Source: Linnemannia hyalina (lineage: Eukaryota > Mortierellomycota > Mortierellomycetes > Mortierellales > Mortierellaceae). From it: a DNA stretch of 64,000 nucleotides. The position numbers and the translations under genes were made by a program. The DNA lies in NCBI GenBank assembly GCA_019671135.1, contig JAHRHY010000030.1, forward strand, positions 62,001 through 126,000. Direction: 5' to 3'. The notes beneath the pieces were generated by a model. That model saw only the letters and a program-made list of their open reading frames with translations. It made no database searches and had not been told where the DNA came from. Shown here in pieces: positions 51,461 through 59,868 of the stretch (positions within the stretch are counted from its first letter, which is position 1; every line of letters starts with the position of its first letter).

Positions 51461-51945
51461 CTGAACGGATAATGATCCGTTTGACACGGATAATGATCCG
51501 TCAGCCACGGATGATCTGCTTGACACGGATAATGATCCCTTTGACACGGATAATCTGCTTGACACGGATAATGATCTGCTTGACACGGGTAATGATCTGC
51601 TTAACACGGATAATGATCTGTTTGATACGGATAATCTGCTTGACACGGATAATAATCCCTTTGACACGGATAATGATCCCTTTGACACGGATAATGATCT
51701 GTTTGATACGAATAATCTGCTTGACACGGATAATAATCCCTTTGACACGGATAATGATCCCATTGACACGGATAATGATCTGTTTGATACGGATAATCTG
51801 TTTGACACGGATAATGATCCCTTTGACACGGATAATGATTCCTTTGACACGGATAATGATCCGTCAGGCACGGATGATCTGTTTGACACGGGTAATGATC
51901 CGTTTGACACGGATAATAATGTGTCGGGCATGGGTGATCCGGAAT
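51461..51945. repeat. 18/21-bp tandem array with CGGATAATGATC core
   Basis: About twenty-four units of TTTGACACGGATAATGATCC or a form three bases shorter. Because all unit lengths are multiples of three, both strands stay open and give long repetitive frames, which I do not treat as genes. The CGGAT core matches the motif at the opposite hAT end, so this looks like an expanded subterminal array. Confidence 0.8.
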
Positions 51946-52131
51946 GATGAATGTTTTATCCGATCCGATTGCTATCAGATCAGATTGCTTTACGGATTCA
52001 AGAGTCCACGGATTCGGATGATAACTGTTCATCTGAAATAAAGGACGGATTGGATGCGGATGTCCCTTTATTCGACGGATTGAATACGGATGATAGCCAT
52101 ATCCGATCCGTTGATCCGTTGAAGAACCCTA

Positions 52132-52951
52132 CCGTGAAACCAAGTTCACCAAACAAAGCTTCCATCTGCGAACGGAAACTACCAAATGTGGAATTGTACG
52201 CATTTTCCTCCTCTGTCAAGCTCTGGTTCTTTTTCTTGCGGTATGGATGGGCAAAATTTTGGAGTGTGAGACTGTCAGATTCATCTACAAGTCTTGGCAA
52301 AAACTGTGGATATCCTCCGTCAAGAGCAATACAATCCAACTTGTCTATTCTCTTCTCTATCTTCATCGCCAACATCATGATACCATCGGCGTTGCTCTTG
52401 CAAGCTGCAGATTTAGAAACAACAAGTGCCATTCCATTGCAGTCCATAACAACTTGTGTGCGCAAACCAGATTTCTTTAGCTTGTATAAATATCGTTCGG
52501 CACTAGTCTCCCCACCATACGTTGCTCTTGTATCATGTCCGTCCAGATGCAAAGTTACATGTCGGAATAAAGGCGGATTCTTCTGCATTGCAGACAATAA
52601 ACGTATCTTTATCGTAGAAAACATGTTTGCAAGACAACTGGTAATAAACTTGTTGTGTGCATTATATTCCGATTTGTAAAACTTGGAGTGGATTACATGA
52701 AAACTACTTTTTGGAATATGTGGCTCCATATCTTCCATGGACAATCCTTTAACGAGATGGTAGAGAATCACGAGTCCTTTCTCTACTTCTTTGTATGGAC
52801 CAGCGTACTTGTTCTTGTACCAGATGACAGTAAGAAAAAAGTACACCGGAATGGCACCAAGTCGTTTATACAGAATTTCTTTTATAAATGCTATGCGACC
52901 AACCTCTTTACTTACAGTGCGATGGTTATTTGCAGGTGTAATTGTTGGCCA
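52132..52951 (-). pseudogene. DDE transposase-like gene (Harbinger/IS5-like), 3' part
   Basis: The frame is open from the retrotransposon edge to the hAT edge. It holds a DDE-type core: LHLDGHDTRATYGGE (first Asp), CIALDGGYPQFLP (second Asp) and FRSQMEALFGELGF (Glu), the spacing and wording of DDE_Tnp_4 domains. Upstream, RLGAIPVYFFLTVIWYKNKY is a helical N-terminal domain. The C-terminus is cut by the hAT element just after GELGFT. The 5' part of the same gene lies 6.4 kb away at 59346-59459, beyond a Ty3 element, in the same frame. Family assignment is by motif only. Confidence 0.7.
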
Positions 52952-52956
52952 TCCAC
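52952..52956. repeat. Target site duplication TCCAC (left)
   Basis: Identical to 59346-59350 on the other side of the Ty3 element. Confidence 0.9.
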
Positions 52957-53104
52957 TGAAAAATATAGCGTACCTTGGAGTAAGTGAGAAAGAAGATGGG
53001 GGTTCGTTTATTACTAAGTCTAGGGTTTAAATACTAAGGGACACTGCCCTTAATTATCTCACTGAGTACGCTTCTTGATAATGTACAGTCACGAAAATGC
53101 GACA
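52957..53104 (-). repeat. 3' LTR of the chromovirus
   Basis: 148 bases with terminal TG/CA. It matches 59198-59345 except for one base (T at 53059 here, C in the other copy). Confidence 0.93.
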
Positions 53105-53120
53105 GCTTTCCTCTCCCTTT
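53105..53120 (-). promoter_or_regulatory. Polypurine tract
   Basis: On the minus strand AAAGGGAGAGGAAAGC stands directly before the 3' LTR, the standard place for the plus-strand primer. Confidence 0.75.
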
Positions 53121-53175
53121 GAAGAACGAATTATGAGTTCTTGGATTTCAAAGGCATGTAGTGGATGGACATAAT

Positions 53176-54546
53176 TTATGTCTTACTTCGATTGCGGGTC
53201 CGCCTGCGTTTACGCCTTGGCGGCAATAATGATTCTTCTTCTTCATGTTGTTCTTCGTCTTGTTGTTCTTCTTGTTCATCATCAGAATCTGCAGGGGAAT
53301 CGGCTGTTATCAGATGATTTGGTTGTTCATTAATGCTTTCTTTATCTTTCCAGTAGGAAGTAAGAGAAGATCGTTCAACAAAGTTCTCTTCTGGTTCCCA
53401 GGTGTTGAGCTTGTTGGAATAGTTTTTCCATTTGACGAAATATTCTTTCTTCGTACTGTCATGTGTATGTTGCCTATGTGCTACCACTTTTTCCACCTCA
53501 TAGGTGTCTGATTCATCGGCGTCGTCAAGGACCAGTTTGAGTTGAGATGGTGCGTATGATCTTTCTAAAATAGCGCCAGTTCCATCTTTAAGGATATATG
53601 CGCCACCCGCGTTGCGGTTGACTACTGTGTATGGTCCTTCATATCTTGGTGATAATTTTTCGCCGAGAATTGGATCAAGTGTCATCACTTTGGCTCCATC
53701 GGGGAACTCGTTGAGTAATACTGTACGATTGAACCTCTCTATCATTCTCTTTTGAGTGTTCTCTGTATTTTCTTTGATTGCTGGAAAGACTGTTTTGGTC
53801 ATGTACTCAAGTCGTTCAAGAAGTTTATCTTGTGTTAATGGATTGTTTTTCTCATCACAGAAGTGGCTGAAACCGTTGTTTTGACGTGCAAAGAAGAGTG
53901 AAAATGGAGATGAGTTGTGTAGTGATACAATGCGTGTGTTCATCGATAATTGAATGAAAGGAAGGTGTTCGTCCCACATATGCCCCTCCTCGAGAACTTG
54001 TTTTCTGATCATTTGTACGGCTGTTTTGACATGGTTTTCGGCCACACCATTGCCGCGAGGGTGGTAAGGGGTAATAAGACGATGGTCGATGCACATTTTT
54101 GTGGTCAAAAGTTTTGTAATTGTATTGACGAATTCTCCACCATTGTCAGATTGAAGTATTTTAGGAAAGCCGATCAAACAGAATAATTCCCATAGCGCAG
54201 TGGCTACAGTTAGACCTTTTTTGTTTGGCAAGGCGCGCAAGAAAACAAATCGCGTACAAACATCAACAACTACAAGTAGTCGGACGTTTTTGTTCTTTGT
54301 CAACGGAAGCGGACCTGCCAGATCAATGGCTATGTGTTCTCCTGGAAGTTGAGCATTGATGGCTTTCATAGGATGGTATCCTTTTCGTGCAATATTGAAT
54401 CGTTGACATTCTCGGCATCGTTTGATAAAATCGACACATTCTTGTGACAGATGAGGCCAAGTAAGTCCTTGTTCATGAATAGAATTGACCATTGCGTTTG
54501 CTCCAATATGTCCCATTGCATGGGTTGTAAACAATATATTGTTTCT
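53176..54546 (-). CDS. Chromovirus integrase with C-terminal chromodomain
   Basis: This frame lies -1 relative to the gag-RT frame and overlaps it. It opens near 54546 and soon reads an H2C2 zinc domain (HAMGHIGANAM, then CVDFIKRCRECQRF). The integrase core follows: HIAIDLAGPLP (Asp), ILQSDNGGEFVN (Asp) and HPRGNGVAENHVK (Glu). A chromodomain lies near the C-terminus (VEKVVAHRQ, EYFVKWKNYSNKLNTWEPEENF), which in this group directs insertion to marked chromatin. The tail is acidic, then strongly basic (PPRRKRRRTRNR). It begins without a sensible start codon, so it must be reached by frameshift or was separated from the polyprotein by an indel. Confidence 0.92.
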   Translation of the reverse strand, partial: RNNILFTTHAMGHIGANAMVNSIHEQGLTWPHLSQECVDFIKRCRECQRFNIARKGYHPMKAINAQLPGEHIAIDLAGPLPLTKNKNVRLLVVVDVCTRFVFLRALPNKKGLTVATALWELFCLIGFPKILQSDNGGEFVNTITKLLTTKMCIDHRLITPYHPRGNGVAENHVKTAVQMIRKQVLEEGHMWDEHLPFIQLSMNTRIVSLHNSSPFSLFFARQNNGFSHFCDEKNNPLTQDKLLERLEYMTKTVFPAIKENTENTQKRMIERFNRTVLLNEFPDGAKVMTLDPILGEKLSPRYEGPYTVVNRNAGGAYILKDGTGAILERSYAPSQLKLVLDDADESDTYEVEKVVAHRQHTHDSTKKEYFVKWKNYSNKLNTWEPEENFVERSSLTSYWKDKESINEQPNHLITADSPADSDDEQEEQQDEEQHEEEESLLPPRRKRRRTRNRSKT

Positions 54547-57500
54547 TTAACTGGATCTACTTCTTTGCGTTCAGTTTCTTTATCTTGGATTAGATGCATG
54601 TAGGAAATAATTTTCTTTTGATCAGCTTTAGCTGTATTTTTATTTGTGATTTCAATTGGATATAGGCGTGATAGGGCATCGGGTAATACGTTAAGAATGC
54701 CTGGGCGATAGTGCACCGTGAAAGTATAGTTTAAGATTGTTTCTTGCCAGTTGGTGAGCATTGAGTTGAGCGCAGGTTGAGTATGGATGTATACAAGTGA
54801 ACGATGATCGGTATATAAGTCAAAGTGTCTTCCCCAGAGGTAGTAGTGAAAACGATTGAGCGCAAAGACAATCGCTAACAATTCTCTATGCGTTGCTGAA
54901 TATCTGCGTTCACGATCTTGCAAAGATCGCGACATGAATGATATATAGTTGATAGTGTCTGGGTACTTTGGACCCTTTGGAAGTTGATAGAGTACAGCGC
55001 CAATCCCGACGTTAGAAGCATCAGTTGCTACATAGAAAGGTTGACTGAAGTCTGGGAAGGACAAGACAGGGGCTATGAGCAAGATATTTCGTAGTGCATC
55101 AAAGGCGCGCTTCTGCTCATCATTCATTACGAAAGAGTCGGTTCGACTGCGAAGTGCATCTAGAGGTGCTGCGACCGTACTGAAGTTTGGAACATATTCA
55201 CGGAAAAAATTACACGTTCCGAGGTAAGATTGGATTTGTTTGGCGCAAGTGGCATATTCCACCTTGTGCATGTTCACAAGCTTCTTGGTGTCAACACTCT
55301 TGCCATGGAGACCCACAAGGAATCCAAGGAGTGAGATCTGTGTGCTGAAGAAGTTGCATTTATCGCGGTTGATAATTAATTTTGCCTCGTTGAGACGTTT
55401 AATTACAATCTTTACGTGTTCAGCGTGCTCTTTTCTCGAACGTGAAAATATAACGATGTCATCAATAAAGTTGCACACAAACGGTAGATCACCGAGGATC
55501 CGGTTCATTCCACGCTGAAATAGACTCGACAGAGGCTTCAAACCAAATGGTGCTTTTTTGAACATGTATTGAGCACCCTTATGCATGAATGCCGTGAGAG
55601 GTTGGTCCTCTTCGTGGATTGGTAGTCTGTGGTATGCTTGTGTGAGATCGATCGTGGTGTACACAGCGTTGCCTGATAGGCGGTTGAGAATATCTGGTAT
55701 AAGTGGCAATGGATAATTGTCGTCTGGTAGGTGTTTGTTTAAGGGTCTTGGATCAAGACACACACGCCATAGTGTTTTGTTTCCTTCTGCATCTTTCTTT
55801 GCTGCTAGCGTTAATGAATTGTTATGGACGTTGCCTACAGGGGCTAGTTTGATTACATCGTCATTCTTCCATTTCCTGATTGCTTCATCGAAAATAGGAA
55901 TTTGTTTTTCTGCAAATGGACGCGGTCGTCTAAAAAGCACAGTGCCTTCAGGTACAGGAAGAAATACCTTCATTTCCGGAACGGGACAATGACTGGTGAC
56001 GGGAACTTGTTTATTCTCCTTTAGTACACCTTCAATAGCCTTGAGGAAGGTTTCTTTTTCTTTGATATATTGTTTTGTTTTTTCCTGACTTGGAATTTTT
56101 CCTGGTATGAGTGAAGGTTTGTGGTCCGGATCTGGATCTGGAAGAGTTGTAGCATCCGCTCCTGGGTCAGGTAGTCCGGTTATGCCCAGTCCAAATCGGT
56201 GGAAGAGATCGATTCCAATTGTGAATGGATATTGCTGATCTATGACCTCCAGTGGTGCTGACACATAGTGAATTCCAACCTGTAGTTCGATGTTATCTGT
56301 TCTTCCAGTTCTTGGGATTGTGATTGACTGATCAACGAGCGTGATGACTCCATCGACTGGGTTGATGTTCACTTTGTGTTTTTCTGCTATGTCCCGACGA
56401 ATGCAAGAGTCTGTGGCTCCTGTGTCAACTAGTGCTTCGTACTTCTCTCCTTCGAATGTGATGGTAGTGAGAACTCTTTTTTCTCTGTCGGAGATGTTGG
56501 GTGCTTGTAGTGCTCGCAAAGTGATTGTTTTATTGTTTGTTGTATTGTAGAAGCTAAGCGAATCCATTTTCCCTAGCAGTTCCTGTAAAAGGGTGTCCTC
56601 AAGTCGTATCGCCCGAATGTTATTGTGTAATTGTGTTGATCCTGGTAGAATGGATGATGAGGCGACAGTGATGCTTGGGTTGTTTGTGCTTGCTTGCTTT
56701 GATAGTTGTTGTTGGTTGCGGAGGTGAAGTGCTTGTTTTATTGCAAACTTATGGGCACGCGAAAGAGAAATTAGTTCCGGCTCTTCTTCGGTGGCTTTGT
56801 TGTTTGTTGTATGACTGCTTAATGCAAATTCCTCTTTCTTTGCGTTCTGAATTGATTGACATTCCTTTATTTCTCCCCCCTTTTCAACATCTAAACGCAT
56901 ATCCAAACAAGGGCTTGGCACTGACACCGTTGTGGCAGGCGTGGGGTTTGTACGTACTCGTTGTATGACAGGAATGCGATTAACACCAGTAGCATTATTT
57001 TTGATTGTTATGGCACATTGTGTATGTTGTGTATTCAGTTCTATATTGTCTATGTTGTTTATGTTGCTAATGCTATTGTTTATGTTTTTAGTGTCGAGGG
57101 ACTCGACCAAGTGGCTCATAATGTCCGTCTTGTCTGCGTGATCATTAGGATTGCTGGTTGCCTGCGGGTTATTTTGCAGAGAGAAGGGTATGTCAGTGTT
57201 ATTATTGCTTTGATTAAATGTTAATTCAGCATAATTATTTAGTTTCATTGCATTTATGGTGATGGTAGATTGCTTACCTTGAGTACCGTTCTGCTGTTGT
57301 TCTTGACGCATTCTTGTGCGGCAGTCTGCATAGGTGTGACCCCTGTTGCTGCAGAATGTGCAGAATCGGCAGTCCTTGGTTTCGTGCGAGTTATTCCAGC
57401 TGCAGCCTTGGCAGAACTTCATGCCTGCTCGAGGAGGTTGCCCGGGTGCTTGCCCAAAAGGGGGCTGACTGTTGCTGCGTCCCATGGGGTTCATTCTCCC

Positions 57501-58919
57501 TTGTCCTCGGCCTCGGAAAGTTCCTCTGAGTGCTCCGCGAGATGCTCCGCGTGATCCTCGAACTCCATTTGTGAAGGTGTTGTGCCGTGGCCCAAAAGAC
57601 TGCTGCTGCTGTTGCAATTGATCCTGAGATCGTCCCACTGCCCGAGGTTGATCGATTGCATCCTCAGGTCCCGTTAATGTGCTCATCAGTGCACATAGGG
57701 TATTGATCGATTTAAAGGCTGTGGCGTCTGGGTTCTTTATCTGATGCTTAAAGAGCAGGAAATCGTACTCCATCCCCGGGATCGACCTCCCGAGTTGATG
57801 AAGGATGATGTCGTTATCGTCTTGGATTCCATTCACTCGTGCATGCCGAAGGATACGAGCGGAATAACGGTTATACGTCTCGCCCATATTGCGTCCCATG
57901 TCTGCCATGTTCCGCATGTTCTCCAAACGTTCCTCTTTGGTGAGGCAGATGCTGAGGAATACCTTCTCCGCCATGTCCCAACCGATGTTTCCTTCGATGG
58001 CGGCGAATCGACGTTGTAGCTCTTGTTGATAATGGTCGTCGTTAGTGAGGACGATAAGATACCGATGACACTCGTTTTCGAAGGTATCCATGCCGAAACG
58101 TGTTTTGAGATGGGTTGCGAAGCGCTCGAGAAAGACTCTGGTCTCATTGGTTTCATAGGCTGTGGCTGGATTCAACGAGAATCTGGGCATGTCGGGTGTT
58201 GGTTTGATGGCCGCTTGTTGGGTCATTGATGTTGCGACTACCGCCGTTGGGGTGTTGTTGGCAATTGTTGCGGTCGCTGCTGTTGGCGTTAATATGGTGG
58301 AGTGTGCTGAGATGGTGGACCCTGGGTGCTTCTTTATCCTGAGCTCATACAGCGATGACTCCAGTTGCTTGATCAATTGTGCATTGTCTTTCTCCTTGTC
58401 TTTGTTGATAGCAATTTGTTGCTGATAGTGTTGGAGCAGGTGCTGAGGTGGTCGTCCTGCCAGAAGGGTCGACATGTACACAATCTGTTCGGATAGAGCG
58501 ATGTTCTCCGCTTTGAGACTGGCTAGCGTGTTGGTTGCGACTTCGCGGAAGTTGGATGGTGGTGTGTCGGGATATAGATCGGTGACACCAGTATCCGAGT
58601 CGACTTCCATTTCTTGGTCTCCTACATCGGAATCGTTATCCTCGGCGTTCTTGTCCTGCCATGTTGTTCCGACCGGTGCAAGTAATGCATCTGGCTCAGT
58701 GCCGCCAGCGGAAGAGTTGATCGACGTTGTCGGTTCCATGACTTCAGCGGTGGAAGATGTAGCTCCTTCCGTGATGGGGTCGTTAGGCGTTACAATAGTG
58801 CCGATGGCGATGGCTGCTGCTGTTGGTGCCATGATGGTGGTGGTTCGAGGTCGTTTGCCGTTGCTCTTTGCTATTTTTCCCATAGTTGATTCATTTCTGT
58901 TTTTTGAATGGGGTAGCAT
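54366..58919 (-). CDS. Chromovirus gag-protease-reverse transcriptase-RNase H polyprotein
   Basis: One frame of about 1500 residues. Starting from ATG 58919 (or a second ATG at 58881-58883, MGKIAKSNGK) come an Ala/Thr-rich N-terminus and a capsid-like region (GMDTFENECHRYL). A Gly/Arg-rich stretch with a CCHC zinc knuckle (CTFCSNRGHTYADC) follows. The aspartic protease motif is ALVDTGATDS, the reverse transcriptase shows IDLTQAYHRLPI and FIDDIVIF (FIDD in place of the usual YxDD), and RNase H shows FYVATDASNVGIGAVL and ATHRELLAIVFAL. The last 55 or so codons, after VKETI, are not retroviral and run to a stop at 54366 because the integrase continues in the -1 frame. Codon use is more AT-ending than in the housekeeping genes. 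Confidence 0.93.
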   Translation of the reverse strand: MLPHSKNRNESTMGKIAKSNGKRPRTTTIMAPTAAAIAIGTIVTPNDPITEGATSSTAEVMEPTTSINSSAGGTEPDALLAPVGTTWQDKNAEDNDSDVGDQEMEVDSDTGVTDLYPDTPPSNFREVATNTLASLKAENIALSEQIVYMSTLLAGRPPQHLLQHYQQQIAINKDKEKDNAQLIKQLESSLYELRIKKHPGSTISAHSTILTPTAATATIANNTPTAVVATSMTQQAAIKPTPDMPRFSLNPATAYETNETRVFLERFATHLKTRFGMDTFENECHRYLIVLTNDDHYQQELQRRFAAIEGNIGWDMAEKVFLSICLTKEERLENMRNMADMGRNMGETYNRYSARILRHARVNGIQDDNDIILHQLGRSIPGMEYDFLLFKHQIKNPDATAFKSINTLCALMSTLTGPEDAIDQPRAVGRSQDQLQQQQQSFGPRHNTFTNGVRGSRGASRGALRGTFRGRGQGRMNPMGRSNSQPPFGQAPGQPPRAGMKFCQGCSWNNSHETKDCRFCTFCSNRGHTYADCRTRMRQEQQQNGTQGKQSTITINAMKLNNYAELTFNQSNNNTDIPFSLQNNPQATSNPNDHADKTDIMSHLVESLDTKNINNSISNINNIDNIELNTQHTQCAITIKNNATGVNRIPVIQRVRTNPTPATTVSVPSPCLDMRLDVEKGGEIKECQSIQNAKKEEFALSSHTTNNKATEEEPELISLSRAHKFAIKQALHLRNQQQLSKQASTNNPSITVASSSILPGSTQLHNNIRAIRLEDTLLQELLGKMDSLSFYNTTNNKTITLRALQAPNISDREKRVLTTITFEGEKYEALVDTGATDSCIRRDIAEKHKVNINPVDGVITLVDQSITIPRTGRTDNIELQVGIHYVSAPLEVIDQQYPFTIGIDLFHRFGLGITGLPDPGADATTLPDPDPDHKPSLIPGKIPSQEKTKQYIKEKETFLKAIEGVLKENKQVPVTSHCPVPEMKVFLPVPEGTVLFRRPRPFAEKQIPIFDEAIRKWKNDDVIKLAPVGNVHNNSLTLAAKKDAEGNKTLWRVCLDPRPLNKHLPDDNYPLPLIPDILNRLSGNAVYTTIDLTQAYHRLPIHEEDQPLTAFMHKGAQYMFKKAPFGLKPLSSLFQRGMNRILGDLPFVCNFIDDIVIFSRSRKEHAEHVKIVIKRLNEAKLIINRDKCNFFSTQISLLGFLVGLHGKSVDTKKLVNMHKVEYATCAKQIQSYLGTCNFFREYVPNFSTVAAPLDALRSRTDSFVMNDEQKRAFDALRNILLIAPVLSFPDFSQPFYVATDASNVGIGAVLYQLPKGPKYPDTINYISFMSRSLQDRERRYSATHRELLAIVFALNRFHYYLWGRHFDLYTDHRSLVYIHTQPALNSMLTNWQETILNYTFTVHYRPGILNVLPDALSRLYPIEITNKNTAKADQKKIISYMHLIQDKETERKEVDPVKETIYCLQPMQWDILEQTQWSILFMNKDLLGLICHKNVSILSNDAENVNDSILHEKDTIL

Positions 58920-59197
58920 AATGAGCAATTAGTCTTTTTTGATTCAAGATCACGTTATGACAATGATCTTTCTTTTGTTCTTCCGATCTCTCTTGTTATA
59001 AATCTGGTCCGTTGGACTCTACTACACTATAATCGTTCGTGTGTTATTCAAGAGAGTGCTTTGGTTCCGTGTTATAGATACCGCGCTTGTTGATGGACGT
59101 TGTCCTAGCGCTTTGATGGATTGAGTGGTTTGGATGGATGGATGTAATGTGTGATACTTCGAATAAACGATACCCTTGAATCTTCACTTAAAAAAAA

Positions 59198-59345
59198 TGA
59201 AAAATATAGCGTACCTTGGAGTAAGTGAGAAAGAAGATGGGGGTTCGTTTATTACTAAGTCTAGGGTTTAAATACTAAGGGACACTGCCCTTAATTATCC
59301 CACTGAGTACGCTTCTTGATAATGTACAGTCACGAAAATGCGACA
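59198..59345 (-). repeat. 5' LTR of the chromovirus
   Basis: 148 bases, 147 identical to the 3' LTR. It should carry promoter and transcription start; a TATA-like string was not clearly identified. Confidence 0.93.
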
Positions 59346-59350
59346 TCCAC
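59346..59350. repeat. Target site duplication TCCAC (right)
   Basis: Direct repeat of 52952-52956. Confidence 0.9.
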
Positions 59351-59459
59351 TACCTAGAAAACTCCACTGTTCTTCAAGTAATCGGTTGAACTGTTTTTGT
59401 AATGCCATGATTGTACGTGTATTGCAGATATATTGTAAATCGCTGATAATATCACAATT
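59346..59459 (-). pseudogene. DDE transposase-like gene, 5' part
   Basis: An open frame begins after TAA (59460-59462) on the minus strand, with an ATG at 59406-59408, and reads 21 codons (QKQFNRLLEEQWSFLGSG) to the TCCAC target repeat at 59346-59350. With one copy of the repeat, this frame continues exactly into the 3' part at 52951. This is the fragment cut off by the Ty3 insertion. Confidence 0.65.
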
Positions 59460-59623
59460 TTAAGATTTGTGTCGGCGCTCGACGACGGAAATGTAACAAC
59501 GATAGTCGTATTGGCGTTTGGTTACGATACGCATAAGTAAACGACAAATACAATACGTCAAGCAGAAATGCCACAACGAAAGTTGTAATGGCAACTGCAA
59601 TACTTGTCTCTATGTAAAGTGCT

Positions 59624-59826
59624 CAACAAAACTGATCAACCAAAACGCGTTTTTGACTTTTTTTTTGCATGGCTCATTCATCTTCTTTGTAATCAACTTC
59701 AGAATCTCTCTCAAACATTCTTATACGACTTGTGCATGGTTTATACTTGTTCTTGACCCATTCTGGGAATGACGTCATCATAAAAAATTTATTGCATTCT
59801 GCTTAGTTGGTTGATCAGTTTTGTTA
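59624..59826. mobile_element. Small inverted-repeat element next to the Tc1-like gene
   Basis: AACAAAACTGATCAACCAA at the left and its complement at the right enclose about 200 bases with no gene. The core GATCAACCAAAA is shared with the tips of the 870-bp element at 39778-40647. The right repeat ends 43 bases from the stop of the Tc1-like transposase, so this may be either a separate MITE or the 3' terminal structure of that transposon. Confidence 0.5.
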
Positions 59827-59868
59827 CAAATTCGTAATGAACAAGATCATCAGTTCTACTACAGCCTT

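Larger units (their letters stand above)
46601..52131 (-). mobile_element. hAT-family DNA transposon, decayed and nested
   Basis: The proposed ends are an 18-base imperfect inverted repeat: TAGTGTTTCTCAACGGAT at 46601 and its partner, read on the minus strand from 52131, TAGGGTTCTTCAACGGAT (15 of 18 match). Between them lies a hAT transposase gene. Both subterminal regions are crowded with the motif ATCCG or its complement CGGAT, more than ten in the left 250 bases and many in a tandem array on the right. Subterminal repeats that bind transposase are typical of hAT elements. The expected 8-base target duplication is not seen (CCACTAAT versus CCGTGAAA), so the borders are an inference. The right end interrupts a DDE transposase gene. 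Confidence 0.6.
52957..59345 (-). mobile_element. Full-length Ty3/gypsy chromovirus with 148-bp LTRs
   Basis: The element is bounded by two 148-base direct repeats that differ at one position, starts with TG and ends with CA, and is flanked by the 5-base duplication TCCAC. Between the LTRs are gag, protease, reverse transcriptase and RNase H in one frame, and integrase with a C-terminal chromodomain in another. A purine-rich tract (complement of 53105-53120) stands directly before the 3' LTR, as needed for plus-strand priming. The near-identical LTRs point to a recent insertion. The transcribed strand is minus, so the 5' LTR is the one at 59198-59345. I did not find a convincing tRNA primer site. 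Confidence 0.95.

Noticed and set aside
51461..51945. CRISPR-like look of regularly spaced repeats
   Set aside because: Units are 18-21 bases, directly adjacent, with no unique spacers, and the genome is eukaryotic.
51221..52041. Long repetitive frames on both strands of the tandem array, resembling a Ser-rich adhesin or Cys-rich protein
   Set aside because: All repeat units are multiples of three, so every frame without a stop in one unit stays open. The array belongs to the hAT subterminal region.
46593..52139. 8-base target duplication for the hAT element
   Set aside because: CCACTAAT and CCGTGAAA match at only four positions, so I do not claim a duplication.
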